From the NCBI RefSeq assembly GCF_042665255.1, contig NZ_JBHTCD010000002.1: DNA of 64,000 bases. The stretch is one strand, 5' to 3'. The DNA comes from Insolitispirillum peregrinum (GTDB lineage: Bacteria > Pseudomonadota > Alphaproteobacteria > Rhodospirillales > Rhodospirillaceae). The notes under the pieces are model-generated. The model was not told where the DNA came from, ran no database searches, and was given only the letters and a program-made list of their open reading frames with translations. Shown piece by piece: positions 31,737 through 40,391 of the stretch (positions are counted from its first letter, which is position 1; every line of letters starts with the position of its first letter). The position numbers were made by a program, and so were the translations under genes.

Positions 31737-33257
31737 ATGCTGAATCAGGCTCTGGAAAAGATTAAGGCCGCCATTACGCTGCGCCCGCGCTATGGAAACT
31801 TCATTGGCGGCGAATGGGTTGACCCGGTGAAGGGCCAGTACTTCACCAACATCAGCCCGGTGAACGGCCAGCCGATCTGCGAAATTCCGCGTTCGACCTC
31901 CGAAGACATCGAAAAGGCGCTGGACGCCGCCCACGCCGCCAAGATCGCCTGGGGCAAGACCCCGGTCGCGGCCCGCGCCAACATCCTGCTGAAGATCGCT
32001 GACCGTCTGGAAGCCAACCTCGAAACCATCGCCATGGTCGAGACGCTCGATAACGGCAAGCCGATCCGCGAAACGATGGCTGCCGACATTCCGCTGGCGA
32101 TCGACCACTTCCGCTACTTTGCCTCCTGCGTCCGCGCTCAGGAAGGCTCGCTGGCCGAAATCGACGACGACACCGTTGCCTATCACTTCCACGAGCCGCT
32201 GGGCGTGGTCGGTCAGATCATCCCGTGGAACTTCCCCATCCTGATGGCCGCCTGGAAGCTGGCTCCGGCCCTCGCCGCCGGGAACTGCGTGGTGATGAAG
32301 CCCGCCGAGCAGACCCCGTGGTCGCTGCTGGTGCTGGCCGAGCTGGTCGGTGACCTGCTGCCGCCGGGCGTGCTGAACATCGTCAACGGCTTTGGCATCG
32401 AAGCGGGCAAGCCGCTGGCCTCGTCGAACCGGATTGCCAAGATCGCCTTCACCGGGGAAACCTCCACCGGCCGCCTGATCATGCAGTACGCGTCGGAAAA
32501 CATCATTCCGGTGACGCTGGAACTGGGCGGCAAGTCGCCGAACATCTTCTTCCCCGACATTTTCGACGCCGACGACGACTTTGCCGACAAGGCGATGGAA
32601 GGCTTTGCCCTGTTCGCCCTCAATCAGGGTGAAGTCTGCACCTGCCCGTCGCGTGTTCTGGTGCACGAAAAGATTTTCGACGAGTTCATGGACCGCGCCG
32701 TCGCCCGCGTGAAGGCGATCAAGCAGGGCAACCCGCTCGATCCGTCGACCATGATCGGGGCGCAGGCCAGCGTCGATCAGCTGGAAAAGATCATGTCCTA
32801 CATCGACATCGGCCAGCGCGAAGGCGCCCAGCTGATGACCGGTGGCAAGCAGGCCAGGCTGGGTGGCGAGCTGGACGGCGGGTTCTATGTCGAACCGACC
32901 ATCTTCGTCGGCAGCAACTCGATGCGCATCTTCCAGGAAGAAATCTTTGGCCCGGTGGTGTCGGTGACCAAGTTCTCGTCGATGGAAGAAGCCCTGCACA
33001 TCGCCAATGACAGCGCGTTCGGTCTGGGTGCCGGGGTGTGGTCGCGCAACGGCAACGTCGCCTACCGCATGGGCCGCGAAATTCAGGCCGGTCGTGTGTG
33101 GACCAACTGCTATCACCTGTACCCGGCCCACGCCGCCTTTGGGGGTTACAAGCAGTCGGGTATCGGCCGCGAAACCCACAAGATGATGCTCGACCACTAT
33201 CAGCAGACCAAGAACCTGCTGGTCAGCTACAGCGCCAAGGCCCTCGGGTTCTTCTAA
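31737..33257 (+). CDS. exaC: NAD-dependent acetaldehyde dehydrogenase
   Basis: A 506-residue aldehyde dehydrogenase with the cofactor-binding region PWNFPILMAAWKLAPALAAGN, catalytic Glu in TLELGGKSPNIFF and the catalytic Cys in FALNQGEVCTCPSRVL, where the following CPSR is typical of the ExaC/AldB acetaldehyde group. Length is normal. It would oxidise the aldehyde made by the quinoprotein dehydrogenase. It stands downstream of operator 4, and the DUF779 gene that commonly partners it follows. The ATG at 31737 follows CAGGGACGAACGTC. Confidence 0.92.
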   Translation: MLNQALEKIKAAITLRPRYGNFIGGEWVDPVKGQYFTNISPVNGQPICEIPRSTSEDIEKALDAAHAAKIAWGKTPVAARANILLKIADRLEANLETIAMVETLDNGKPIRETMAADIPLAIDHFRYFASCVRAQEGSLAEIDDDTVAYHFHEPLGVVGQIIPWNFPILMAAWKLAPALAAGNCVVMKPAEQTPWSLLVLAELVGDLLPPGVLNIVNGFGIEAGKPLASSNRIAKIAFTGETSTGRLIMQYASENIIPVTLELGGKSPNIFFPDIFDADDDFADKAMEGFALFALNQGEVCTCPSRVLVHEKIFDEFMDRAVARVKAIKQGNPLDPSTMIGAQASVDQLEKIMSYIDIGQREGAQLMTGGKQARLGGELDGGFYVEPTIFVGSNSMRIFQEEIFGPVVSVTKFSSMEEALHIANDSAFGLGAGVWSRNGNVAYRMGREIQAGRVWTNCYHLYPAHAAFGGYKQSGIGRETHKMMLDHYQQTKNLLVSYSAKALGFF

Positions 33258-33270
33258 AGCCGGAGCTGCC

Positions 33271-33300
33271 GTGGGGGATGGCCCGCCAGCCCTCCCCCAC
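33271..33300 (+). terminator. Stem-loop after the aldehyde dehydrogenase
   Basis: GTGGGGGA / TCCCCCAC (8 bp) with a 14-base loop starts 14 nt after the stop. No T-run follows, so termination efficiency is uncertain. The remaining 33301-33590 contains no supported gene; it includes a relic of the older palindromic repeat near 33480-33506 (CCGGTTTTGCGCAC...TGCGACA). Confidence 0.5.
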
Positions 33301-33590
33301 AGATGGTACAATGGGTGCCGACAGGGTGTGATCCAGCCCTGATCCCTTACCGGATCGAATGGATTTCAGGACCATCACGGGTCTTTCAGGCGGTGCGGTT
33401 GCTGTTTCCCGACGGCAATCAGGGGGTACAGCCCGAAACGTGATGTTGATGTACAGAACAGTGAGGGCAAACGTGGGCACCGGTTTTGCGCACGATCGCT
33501 GCGACACTGTTCTGGCGTGTTGCAGCAGACAGGGGTCACGCATGCCTCCTGTTTGCCAGCCTCATCGGGGCTATTCTCTCAAAAGACTGG

Positions 33591-33620
33591 GGCGGGCATC
33601 TGTGGTGCCCGCCTTTTTTT
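33591..33620 (+). terminator. Intrinsic terminator directly upstream of the DUF779 gene
   Basis: GGCGGGCA / TGCCCGCC (8 bp, 7-base loop) is followed by seven T residues. The ribosome-binding site AGGAG follows 7 nt later and the ATG at 33638. It either ends transcription from upstream or acts as an attenuator in the leader of the DUF779 gene. A nested stem (CTGGC...GCCAG enclosing ACAGG...CCTGT) lies just upstream at about 33513-33560. Confidence 0.75.
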
Positions 33621-33637
33621 CTCTACAGGAGTCTTTC

Positions 33638-34060
33638 ATGAGCACCACTGACACGGCCTCTTTCACGCTGCCCCCGCGCGTTCTCGCCACCCCGCTGGCT
33701 CTGGAATGGATCAAGACGCTGAGCGACAAGCACGGCCCGTTGATGTTCCACCAGTCCGGCGGCTGCTGTGACGGCTCGGCCCCGATGTGCTACGTGCAGG
33801 GAGAATTCAAGGTCGGCGAGCGGGACGTCTGGCTGGGCGATATCGGCGGCTTTCCGGTTTATATCGGCTGGTTGCAATTCGAATACTGGCAACATACCCA
33901 GTTGATCATCGACGTCGTCCCGGGTCGCGGGGCCAGCTTCTCGCTGGAGATCCCCGAGGGCATCCGTTTCCTGACCCGCTCGCGCGTGTTCACCGATGAA
34001 GAATCGCAGGCCCTTGATGCCGCAGGCCCTGCCCCCCGGGGCGCCCACCACGGGGTATGA
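33638..34060 (+). CDS. DUF779 protein (acetaldehyde dehydrogenase-associated)
   Basis: A 140-residue protein with the DUF779 signature HGPLMFHQSGGCCDGSAPMC and VWLGDIGGFPVYIG, then HTQLIIDVVPGRGASFSLE and FLTRSRVF. The adjacent cysteines and the WLGDI block are conserved in this small family, which is usually encoded next to ExaC-type aldehyde dehydrogenases. No function is established. The start has AGGAG 8 nt upstream. Confidence 0.88.
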   Translation: MSTTDTASFTLPPRVLATPLALEWIKTLSDKHGPLMFHQSGGCCDGSAPMCYVQGEFKVGERDVWLGDIGGFPVYIGWLQFEYWQHTQLIIDVVPGRGASFSLEIPEGIRFLTRSRVFTDEESQALDAAGPAPRGAHHGV

Positions 34061-34233
34061 CGAACTGCTTTGCCGTTTGTCTCCTGATGGTCATTCCTGT
34101 TCAGGAAAAGCACCCTGATCGTTGAAGCAGTGGTGGATTTTTAAGCATGAAGAAGGCACTCTACAGCCATCCTCCTTAAAACGATGGTCCTAATGCAACA
34201 AGGCCATGGAGGGGGGGAGAGCGGAGAGCGCCG

Positions 34234-36969
34234 ATGGCAGAGATTTGGAATCCCGACCATACCGACCGGCATCTGCGACGGGCGATGGTCCTGTTGGGAT
34301 GCGCGGCCGTGCTGTTCGTGGTGATCAGTGTCCTGCAAATCCTGACTGTCCACGACGGCGTGCGCCGCACCACCCACGATCTGGTCGAACAGAACATCAT
34401 TGCCAGCCAGCAGGACCTGCAGAAAAGCATGGAACTGCTGGTCAGCGATTACAGCTATTGGGATGAAGCGTTCGACACCATCACCCAAAGTCTTAATCCC
34501 GACTGGCTGCACAGCAACTATGGTCCGGACCTGACCAGTTCCTATCAGGTCAGCGCCGTTTATCTGGTGTATCCACGCGGACCGGTTCGACAGTTTGCCA
34601 ACGATGCCATTCAGGATATCGACAGCAGCACGCCAGCGGCAATGACCCTGATCGGGTCCCTGCGCGATCTGGCATCACAAAGCCGCCTCATCACCGCCAA
34701 CACCACCGGTCGCCCGGCGACCAGTTCGGGGTTTTTGCTGATTGATGGCGTTCTTTATGTTGCCGCCACCTCGGAACTGCGGCCTGCCGTCAATATCCGT
34801 GACTATGATCGGGAAAGCGTACCCAATGTGGTGTTCCTGCGCCCGCTGAATACCGCCTGGCTGGAACAACTGACCTCACGCCTGTCCTTGCCCCATGCCA
34901 GTCTGGTCCGCATCACGCCGACCGAAACCACCGTCCTGCTGCACGCCCACGATACCATGCACCCGGACACGGCTCCGCCACTGACCCACGCCCTGTTTGC
35001 CGACCCAAAGGACTTGCTGAAAGCATCGGTGGTCTTTGCCAATCCGCAAGGGCTGGAAATCGCCCGGCTGGAATTTGTGCCGCCGGACATGGCCCCGACG
35101 CTGGTGTCACCGACCGCCCTGATTGGCGTTTTTGCCAGTTGCGCCCTGTTGCTGGTCGGTGCCCTGTTGATGCGCCAGATGAGCCGGACATCGCGGGTGG
35201 TCGCAGCCCAGAACGAACGCCTGCATTACGAAGTGACCTGTCGGGTGGCGGCGGAAAAGGAATTGCTGCGCCATCAGGAGCATCTGGAAGAAACCGTCGC
35301 CCAGCGCAACATCGCCCTGTCGCGCGAAGTTGAACGGACCCATGCCCTGTTGCACGATCTTGAAAGCTCGCTGCAACGGGTGCAACGGATCATCGACACA
35401 TCGAACGAGGGCTTTGTCCATCTCGATCAGGCCGGACGGGTGATCGGGATCAATCAGGAAGCCCTGCGCCTGCTGGGCTATAGCGCGGCCGAGCTGATGG
35501 GAAAATCGCTGGAGCCGATCCTGACCCCCGAGGGGCTGGCCATCTTCCACGAACAGATGCGCCTGCGCAGCTCGACACAGTTCCGCTCTTACACCCTGAC
35601 GTTCCATCACAAGGATGGAACGCCGGTACAGGTTGACGTCATGGCGTCGAGCGAATTTGACAACGGCAGTCTGAGTGGATCATTCGCCTTCTTCCGTGAC
35701 ATCCGCGAACGGCTCCATCAGGAAGAAACCCTGAAAGCTGCCCGATTGAGTGCACAAACCGCCAATCAGGCCAAATATGCCTTCCTGACCCGCATGAGCA
35801 CCGAACTGCGGACTCCGCTGAACGCCATCATGGGCTTTACCCAACTGCTGCTGACCAGCACTCCACCACTGCCGCCACGACAGCGCGATCAGGTGGTGCG
35901 CGTCCATCAGGCGGGCGAAGCCCTGCTGTGTCTGGTCAACGAAACCCTCGATTTTTCCCGCATCGAAAGCGGGCAAGTCACCCTGAAACTGGAAAATGTC
36001 GCCCCGTCGGTGATTCTGGCCGAGTGTGCCCGTCTGGCCGGTGTCCTCGCCGAGCAGATGGAGGTCACCATCCATCTGCCGGGAGAAGATGGCGACTCGC
36101 TGGCACCGGCTCTGGTGCGGGCCGATCAAAGCCGCCTGCGCCAGATTTTGCTGAACCTGATCAGCAACGGCATCAAGTACAATCGCCCGGGCGGTACCGT
36201 CACCCTGTCCGCAGCCCCCCTGAACCGGCAGTTCTATCGCCTGCGGATCGAAGACACCGGCTGCGGCATCCCTGAAAGCCTGCTGCCCCACCTGTTCGAG
36301 CCGTTCAACCGCCTTGGGCACGAGAACTCCAGCATCGAGGGTACCGGCATCGGTCTGGCAATCAGCAAAAAGCTTGTCGAAGCCATGGGCGGCCGCTTGC
36401 TGGCAGAACCGCAGGAGCAGGGCATGCTGTTTGCCGTTGACCTGCCACTCGTCACCTCTCCGAAATCCCCCGCCTCGCCGTCTCGCACCACCCCGCCTTC
36501 TGGCACTACCCCACCTTCTGGCGCTACCCCACCTTCTGGCGCTACCAACAAGACCCCTCCGGCCCTGTCCGGCGGCGTGATCGTGCAGGCCAGAACGCCC
36601 CCCGCGCAAGTGCTGATCATCGAGGACACCCCCGGAGACCGGGCCTTTTTACAGCAGGTTCTTGGCCCGTACCCCAGCTATCACGTTCACGCAGCCAGTT
36701 CCTGTGCTCAGGCCGTTTCCCTGATCGAGATGGCTCCGCCAGACCTGTTGATCGTCAGTCTGCCCGCCGAAACGATGGCCGAGGAAGCCATGGTCCAGGA
36801 AATCAGATCCCTCCTGTCGCTGGAAAACTGCCCCTTGCTGGTCTTGCTGCCCCGCACCCGTGGGGCCGATCTGGCGCGCCTGAAACAACTGGGTATCACC
36901 GCCAGCCTCGGCAAGCCCATCCAGCCCCTTGCCTTGCTGCGGGAAATCGAGCGACTGCTGTCTGCCTAG
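34234..36969 (+). CDS. CHASE4 hybrid histidine-kinase homologue lacking phospho-acceptor His and Asp
   Basis: A 911-residue protein. Membrane helix at about 18-38; CHASE4 sensor (VSDYSYWDEAFDTI, DWLHSNYGP); second helix at about 291-311; PAS at about 385-500 (EGFVHLDQAGRVIGINQEAL); HisKA-like at about 515-585; ATPase domain with intact N-box (ILLNLISNGIKYNRPGG), DTGCGIP and GTGIGLAI; receiver-like domain at about 790-911. The H-box reads MSTELRTPLN: T523 replaces the His. In the receiver, DLLIVSLPAE has S842 where the Asp should be. Autophosphorylation and receiver phosphorylation therefore look impossible in the standard way. The linker before the receiver has four PPSG(T/A)T-type repeats. 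The stop codon overlaps an intergenic repeat. Confidence 0.88.
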   Translation: MAEIWNPDHTDRHLRRAMVLLGCAAVLFVVISVLQILTVHDGVRRTTHDLVEQNIIASQQDLQKSMELLVSDYSYWDEAFDTITQSLNPDWLHSNYGPDLTSSYQVSAVYLVYPRGPVRQFANDAIQDIDSSTPAAMTLIGSLRDLASQSRLITANTTGRPATSSGFLLIDGVLYVAATSELRPAVNIRDYDRESVPNVVFLRPLNTAWLEQLTSRLSLPHASLVRITPTETTVLLHAHDTMHPDTAPPLTHALFADPKDLLKASVVFANPQGLEIARLEFVPPDMAPTLVSPTALIGVFASCALLLVGALLMRQMSRTSRVVAAQNERLHYEVTCRVAAEKELLRHQEHLEETVAQRNIALSREVERTHALLHDLESSLQRVQRIIDTSNEGFVHLDQAGRVIGINQEALRLLGYSAAELMGKSLEPILTPEGLAIFHEQMRLRSSTQFRSYTLTFHHKDGTPVQVDVMASSEFDNGSLSGSFAFFRDIRERLHQEETLKAARLSAQTANQAKYAFLTRMSTELRTPLNAIMGFTQLLLTSTPPLPPRQRDQVVRVHQAGEALLCLVNETLDFSRIESGQVTLKLENVAPSVILAECARLAGVLAEQMEVTIHLPGEDGDSLAPALVRADQSRLRQILLNLISNGIKYNRPGGTVTLSAAPLNRQFYRLRIEDTGCGIPESLLPHLFEPFNRLGHENSSIEGTGIGLAISKKLVEAMGGRLLAEPQEQGMLFAVDLPLVTSPKSPASPSRTTPPSGTTPPSGATPPSGATNKTPPALSGGVIVQARTPPAQVLIIEDTPGDRAFLQQVLGPYPSYHVHAASSCAQAVSLIEMAPPDLLIVSLPAETMAEEAMVQEIRSLLSLENCPLLVLLPRTRGADLARLKQLGITASLGKPIQPLALLREIERLLSA

Positions 36970-37195
36970 AGCAGCGTGCGTTAAACCGGACGCCACAGTA
37001 CACGACAGTAAGGAAACAAGGACGCGGAGCGCTGCTCCACACCTCGCCGGGGCCTCAGGCCCCAGACCCCATTACTTTGATATTGAAAGAAAAAATGGGG
37101 GTCCGGGGGCATCGCCTCCCGGGCAGGTGCGGACGGCAGTCCGCCATTCTCCACCAACTGTCGTGTACTGTGACCGGACGCAGGCACGCTGGTCT
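36968..37195. repeat. Older palindromic intergenic repeat interrupted by R5
   Basis: It begins AGAGCAGCGTGCG and ends GCACGCTGGTCT, then continues AACCTTTTGT...TCGCAGTGATTTTGCGC to about 37230, as at 9.5 kb. The first AG forms the last two bases of the stop codon of the preceding kinase homologue. Confidence 0.7.
36994..37172 (+). mobile_element. Complete miniature inverted-repeat element R5 with 9-bp target duplication
   Basis: A 179-bp element with perfect 16-bp terminal inverted repeats (CACAGTACACGACAGT and its complement ACTGTCGTGTACTGTG). It is flanked by ACCGGACGC on both sides (36985-36993 and 37173-37181). The core hairpins match R3. Two copies have used the same target sequence inside the same older palindrome. 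Confidence 0.88.
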
Positions 37196-37234
37196 AACCT
37201 TTTGTTTTATCGCAGTGATTTTGCGCTCACGGTT

Positions 37235-38371
37235 CTATAAATCTTCGTCGTGGTCAAAAATGCGTGCAAACTGCTGTTCAATCCGCGCAAAGGCGGCCAA
37301 CAGCACCGGGTCAAAATGCTGGGGACAGGAATAGCCATCGCCCTGCAACAGAACCCGCAGGGCAGCCTGATGATCCAGACGGGCTTTATAGGGTCGTTGC
37401 ATGCGCAGGGCATCATAGACATCACACAGGGCGGTCAGACGGGCCGAGAGGGGAATGTCCTCCCCCCGGAGCCCTTGCGGGTAGCCCGAGCCATCGAAAT
37501 GCTCGTGATGACCCAGCGCGATTTCGGCGGCCAGTTGCAGGACCGGATGCTGCGTTCCCTCCAGCAGGCCATGGCCGATGGCCGCATGCCCCCGCATGAT
37601 GATCATTTCCTCGGGGTTGAGCAGACCGGGCTTGTTGATCAGCCGGTCCGGAACGCCGATCTTGCCCAGATCATGCAGCATCGCCGCCCATCCCATTTGC
37701 TCACCCAGCACCGGTGGCAGGCCAGTTTCATCCGCCAGCAACCGCACGTAACGACCGACACGCTGGCAATGCGCCCCGGTTCCATCATCCCGCAAACGGG
37801 CACAGGCCACCAGACGTTCCAGTAAAATGGATTCCGCCTGCGACAGCTCCCCCTGTTCCAGGGGCATCGCAGCAGGCATCATCGTGCGGGCTTCGGCCAT
37901 CGCCGCGCTCACCGACAGCCGGGTTACAGAGCGCGCCTGTTGATCAAGGCGGTTCTGCAACGATGTGATCCGCTGACGCTGTTCGGCAGCCCGCACCGCC
38001 CGCACCAGTGCCGCCAACAACCGCCCGTGATCCATCGGCTTTTGCAGAATGTCATGCACCCCCAGCTCACCGGCCTGCCGCCACAGGTCCGGGGTGCAAC
38101 TGCTGCGGCCGGTCATCATCACCGCCTCCAGCGCTGTCCCCTGCGCCTTCAGGTGCTCCAGCAGGTCGAAGCCGGTCATGCTGGTCAGGTGGATGTCAAC
38201 CAGTCCGACACGAATATCGGGATTGGCGCTGAGGGCATCGAGTGCCTGTCGCACGCCATGGCACAGGATCGGGGTGTAGGAAGACTCCTGCAAAAAATCC
38301 CGCAGAAACTCTCCGACATTCGGATCGTCCTCAATCACCAGAACAGCGACAGGAGCAAAGAGTGATCGCAC
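37235..38371 (-). CDS. Response regulator with HD-GYP c-di-GMP phosphodiesterase domain
   Basis: About 378 residues. Receiver domain with the acidic pair in VIEDDPNVG, phospho-acceptor D in GLVDIHLTSMTG and K in DILQKPMDHG. A helical linker (ITSLQNRLDQQARSV) follows, then an HD-GYP domain with HDLGKIGVPD and HHEHFDGSGYPQGL, all motif residues intact. It should hydrolyse cyclic di-GMP in response to phosphorylation. The start is uncertain: GTG at 38371 is used here; an in-frame TTG at 38425 would add 18 residues. It is convergent with the CHASE4 protein across R5, and the two may belong to one pathway, which is inference. Confidence 0.88.
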   Translation of the reverse strand: MRSLFAPVAVLVIEDDPNVGEFLRDFLQESSYTPILCHGVRQALDALSANPDIRVGLVDIHLTSMTGFDLLEHLKAQGTALEAVMMTGRSSCTPDLWRQAGELGVHDILQKPMDHGRLLAALVRAVRAAEQRQRITSLQNRLDQQARSVTRLSVSAAMAEARTMMPAAMPLEQGELSQAESILLERLVACARLRDDGTGAHCQRVGRYVRLLADETGLPPVLGEQMGWAAMLHDLGKIGVPDRLINKPGLLNPEEMIIMRGHAAIGHGLLEGTQHPVLQLAAEIALGHHEHFDGSGYPQGLRGEDIPLSARLTALCDVYDALRMQRPYKARLDHQAALRVLLQGDGYSCPQHFDPVLLAAFARIEQQFARIFDHDEDL

Positions 38372-38534
38372 AGCACAGCCCAGTTCGTGACGGTAACTCC
38401 CGGGTGACGGACCCTGCAGAGCCAATCTATCCGGTGGTATCCATTAAGCAGCGCATAGCTGAACAGAAACTGAAATGAAGGACAAGGACAACCATCAGAC
38501 AGTTCCTTTACATGACCCTTGCTCGGGATGGTCA

Positions 38535-39011
38535 TCAGCCCGCCGTTGGCAGCGCCGTTTCATCCTTATAGCTGTCCATCACGAAATGGGATCGAAAGCG
38601 GATCACATTGGCATCGTTGGTGAACAGGCGCTCGCACAGCCGCTGGTAATCCTTCATGTCGCGCAATGACAAAATCAGCACCACATCCGGCTCGCCGGTC
38701 ACCGCCCATGCCGACAGCACCGCCGGTTCCTGCCGCACGCGTGCAACAAAATCCTTGCGCTGAGGCCCGCCGTGGTGATCCAGCATCACCTCGACCATCG
38801 CCCGCAACCCCTGCCCGACCTTCTCGCCGTCCACCAGGGCAACGGTGCGCAGGATGATGCCGTCTTCCTTCAGCCGTTGCACACGCCGCAGGCATGAGGA
38901 GGGCGACAGTCCGACTTTTTCAGCCAGAGCGGCATTGGTGATCTCGGCATTGGCCTGCAATTCGGCCAGCAAACGGTGGTCGACCGGTTCAAGAAGCTGC
39001 CTGCTTACCAT
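38535..39011 (-). CDS. Lrp/AsnC-family transcriptional regulator
   Basis: A 158-residue protein with an N-terminal winged helix-turn-helix (LLAELQANAEITNAALAEKV, LSPSSCLRRVQRLKEDGII) and a C-terminal RAM effector domain (AVTGEPDVVLILSLRDMKDY). Typical length. It is divergent from the membrane protein at 39139 across 127 bp, so it probably controls that gene and responds to an amino acid or related metabolite; the ligand is unknown. Confidence 0.9.
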   Translation of the reverse strand: MVSRQLLEPVDHRLLAELQANAEITNAALAEKVGLSPSSCLRRVQRLKEDGIILRTVALVDGEKVGQGLRAMVEVMLDHHGGPQRKDFVARVRQEPAVLSAWAVTGEPDVVLILSLRDMKDYQRLCERLFTNDANVIRFRSHFVMDSYKDETALPTAG

Positions 39012-39138
39012 TTTTCACCATATTTATCGTTCATATTGACAGAATTATTCACAATAGTGGTGTCTTTGACCACCTTTTGCATCAGACATGACGTATTTTA
39101 TCCATCCTGTCGCCATGTTTGCAAAGGGATGAAGTGAC

Positions 39139-40143
39139 ATGCAGGCCGTCATACAGGCTGTCCGGGGGCTGCTGAAAGATACCCTCAGGCTCTACTGGTC
39201 GTTGTTGAAGATCATGATACCGGTGATGCTGGCTGTGAAAGTGGCCGTCGAGCTGGGCGTTATCCCCTGGCTGGGGGCCATCTTTGCCCCGGTGATGATG
39301 CTGGTCGGCCTGCCGCCCGAAATGGGCGTGGTCTGGGCCACCACCTGTCTGGTCAACCTGTACGGTGGGGCTGCTGCTCTTTTGGGCGTTTTGCCTGAAA
39401 CGCCGCTGACCGTTGCCCAGATGACGGTGCTGTCGGTGATGATGCTGGCCGGGCACGGGCTACCGCTGGAGCAGCGGATTTGCCAGAAGGCCGGAGCCTC
39501 GCTGATCGTCACCGCCGCCCTGCGCCTTGGCTTTGCCCTCGGCTATGGGGCGATCCTGTCAGCGATCTATAACGGCTTTAACCTGTTGCAGCAGCCACTG
39601 GACATCACCTTTCTGCCGCACCATTCCCGGCAGGAAGGCTGGGGAGACTGGCTGCTGGGCTCGGCAGAATCCCTGCTGTCGATGCTGGGCATTCTGCTCG
39701 TCCTGCTGCTGGTGCTGCGCCTGATGGATGCCAGCGGCCTGACCAGACTGCTGACCCGCCTGCTGTCGCCGGTTCTGCGTTTGATGGGCATTGGTCCGCA
39801 GACCACCCCGCTGACCATGATCGGTGTCCTGTTGGGGCTGAGCTATGGCGGCGGGCTGATCATCCGCGACAGTCAGGCCGGTCGCCTGCCGCCGCGCGAC
39901 ACCTTTCTGGCAATTGCCTTCCTGTGCCTGTGCCACAGCCTGATCGAAGACACCCTGTTCATGATGGCTCTGGGGGGGCACTGGTCAGGCGTTTTGCTGG
40001 GCCGTGGCCTTGCCGCCATCCTGCTGATGGCTGTTCTGGCCCCCCTGGTCCGCGCTTTGCCGCCGGAAACCTTCCGTCGCTGGCTGTTTTCCGGTGGAAA
40101 TGCCCCGCTTTCGGCCCAAACGCCCCCACAACCTGCATCCTGA
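39139..40143 (+). CDS. Nucleoside-recognition (Gate) domain membrane protein
   Basis: A 334-residue integral membrane protein with about eight helices and two Gate-type halves: the first around MVGLPPEMGVVWATTCLVNLYGG, the second around LLGLSYGGGLIIRDSQAGRLPP and LCLCHSLIEDTLFMMALGGH. Related proteins are annotated as nucleoside recognition or SpmA/SpmB-like. The substrate is not known. Divergence from an Lrp regulator suggests control by amino-acid status. Confidence 0.8.
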   Translation: MQAVIQAVRGLLKDTLRLYWSLLKIMIPVMLAVKVAVELGVIPWLGAIFAPVMMLVGLPPEMGVVWATTCLVNLYGGAAALLGVLPETPLTVAQMTVLSVMMLAGHGLPLEQRICQKAGASLIVTAALRLGFALGYGAILSAIYNGFNLLQQPLDITFLPHHSRQEGWGDWLLGSAESLLSMLGILLVLLLVLRLMDASGLTRLLTRLLSPVLRLMGIGPQTTPLTMIGVLLGLSYGGGLIIRDSQAGRLPPRDTFLAIAFLCLCHSLIEDTLFMMALGGHWSGVLLGRGLAAILLMAVLAPLVRALPPETFRRWLFSGGNAPLSAQTPPQPAS

Positions 40144-40282
40144 CCGCTGCCGAACAGCCATTTTACCCATGATGCCCGGATTCACAGCACGCCGCTCCCT
40201 CTTTGCTCAATTTTGCGGCATGTATTCGGGACTACGGATGAATACCGGCGCGCATCTGCCCTATTCTCGCCAAAAAGCCGAC

Positions 40283-40298
40283 TGGCACGGTTTTTGTT
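40283..40298 (+). promoter_or_regulatory. Sigma-54 promoter of amtB
   Basis: TGGCAC-N5-TTGTT matches the -24/-12 consensus TGGCAC-N5-TTGCW with one change. It lies 94 bp upstream of the amtB start. NtrC-activated sigma-54 promoters are usual for ammonium transporters. No clear NtrC site was found in the 130 bp upstream, where no gene is seen either. Confidence 0.7.
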
Positions 40299-40391
40299 AG
40301 AGGAAAGGCACTGGTCACGATACCCAGGATCAAAAAGGGTGTTCGTGTCTGTTGGAGATTGCTCGGCATTAAGCCGCTTCGGGGGTTACCG

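Noticed and set aside
31548..33311. Long minus-strand open frame opposite the aldehyde dehydrogenase
   Set aside because: Shadow of exaC; its composition is typical of an antisense GC-rich frame.
36475..36545. Short tandem repeats that might be CRISPR-like
   Set aside because: They are directly adjacent 18-bp in-frame units coding a Pro/Ser/Gly/Thr linker in the kinase homologue, without spacers.
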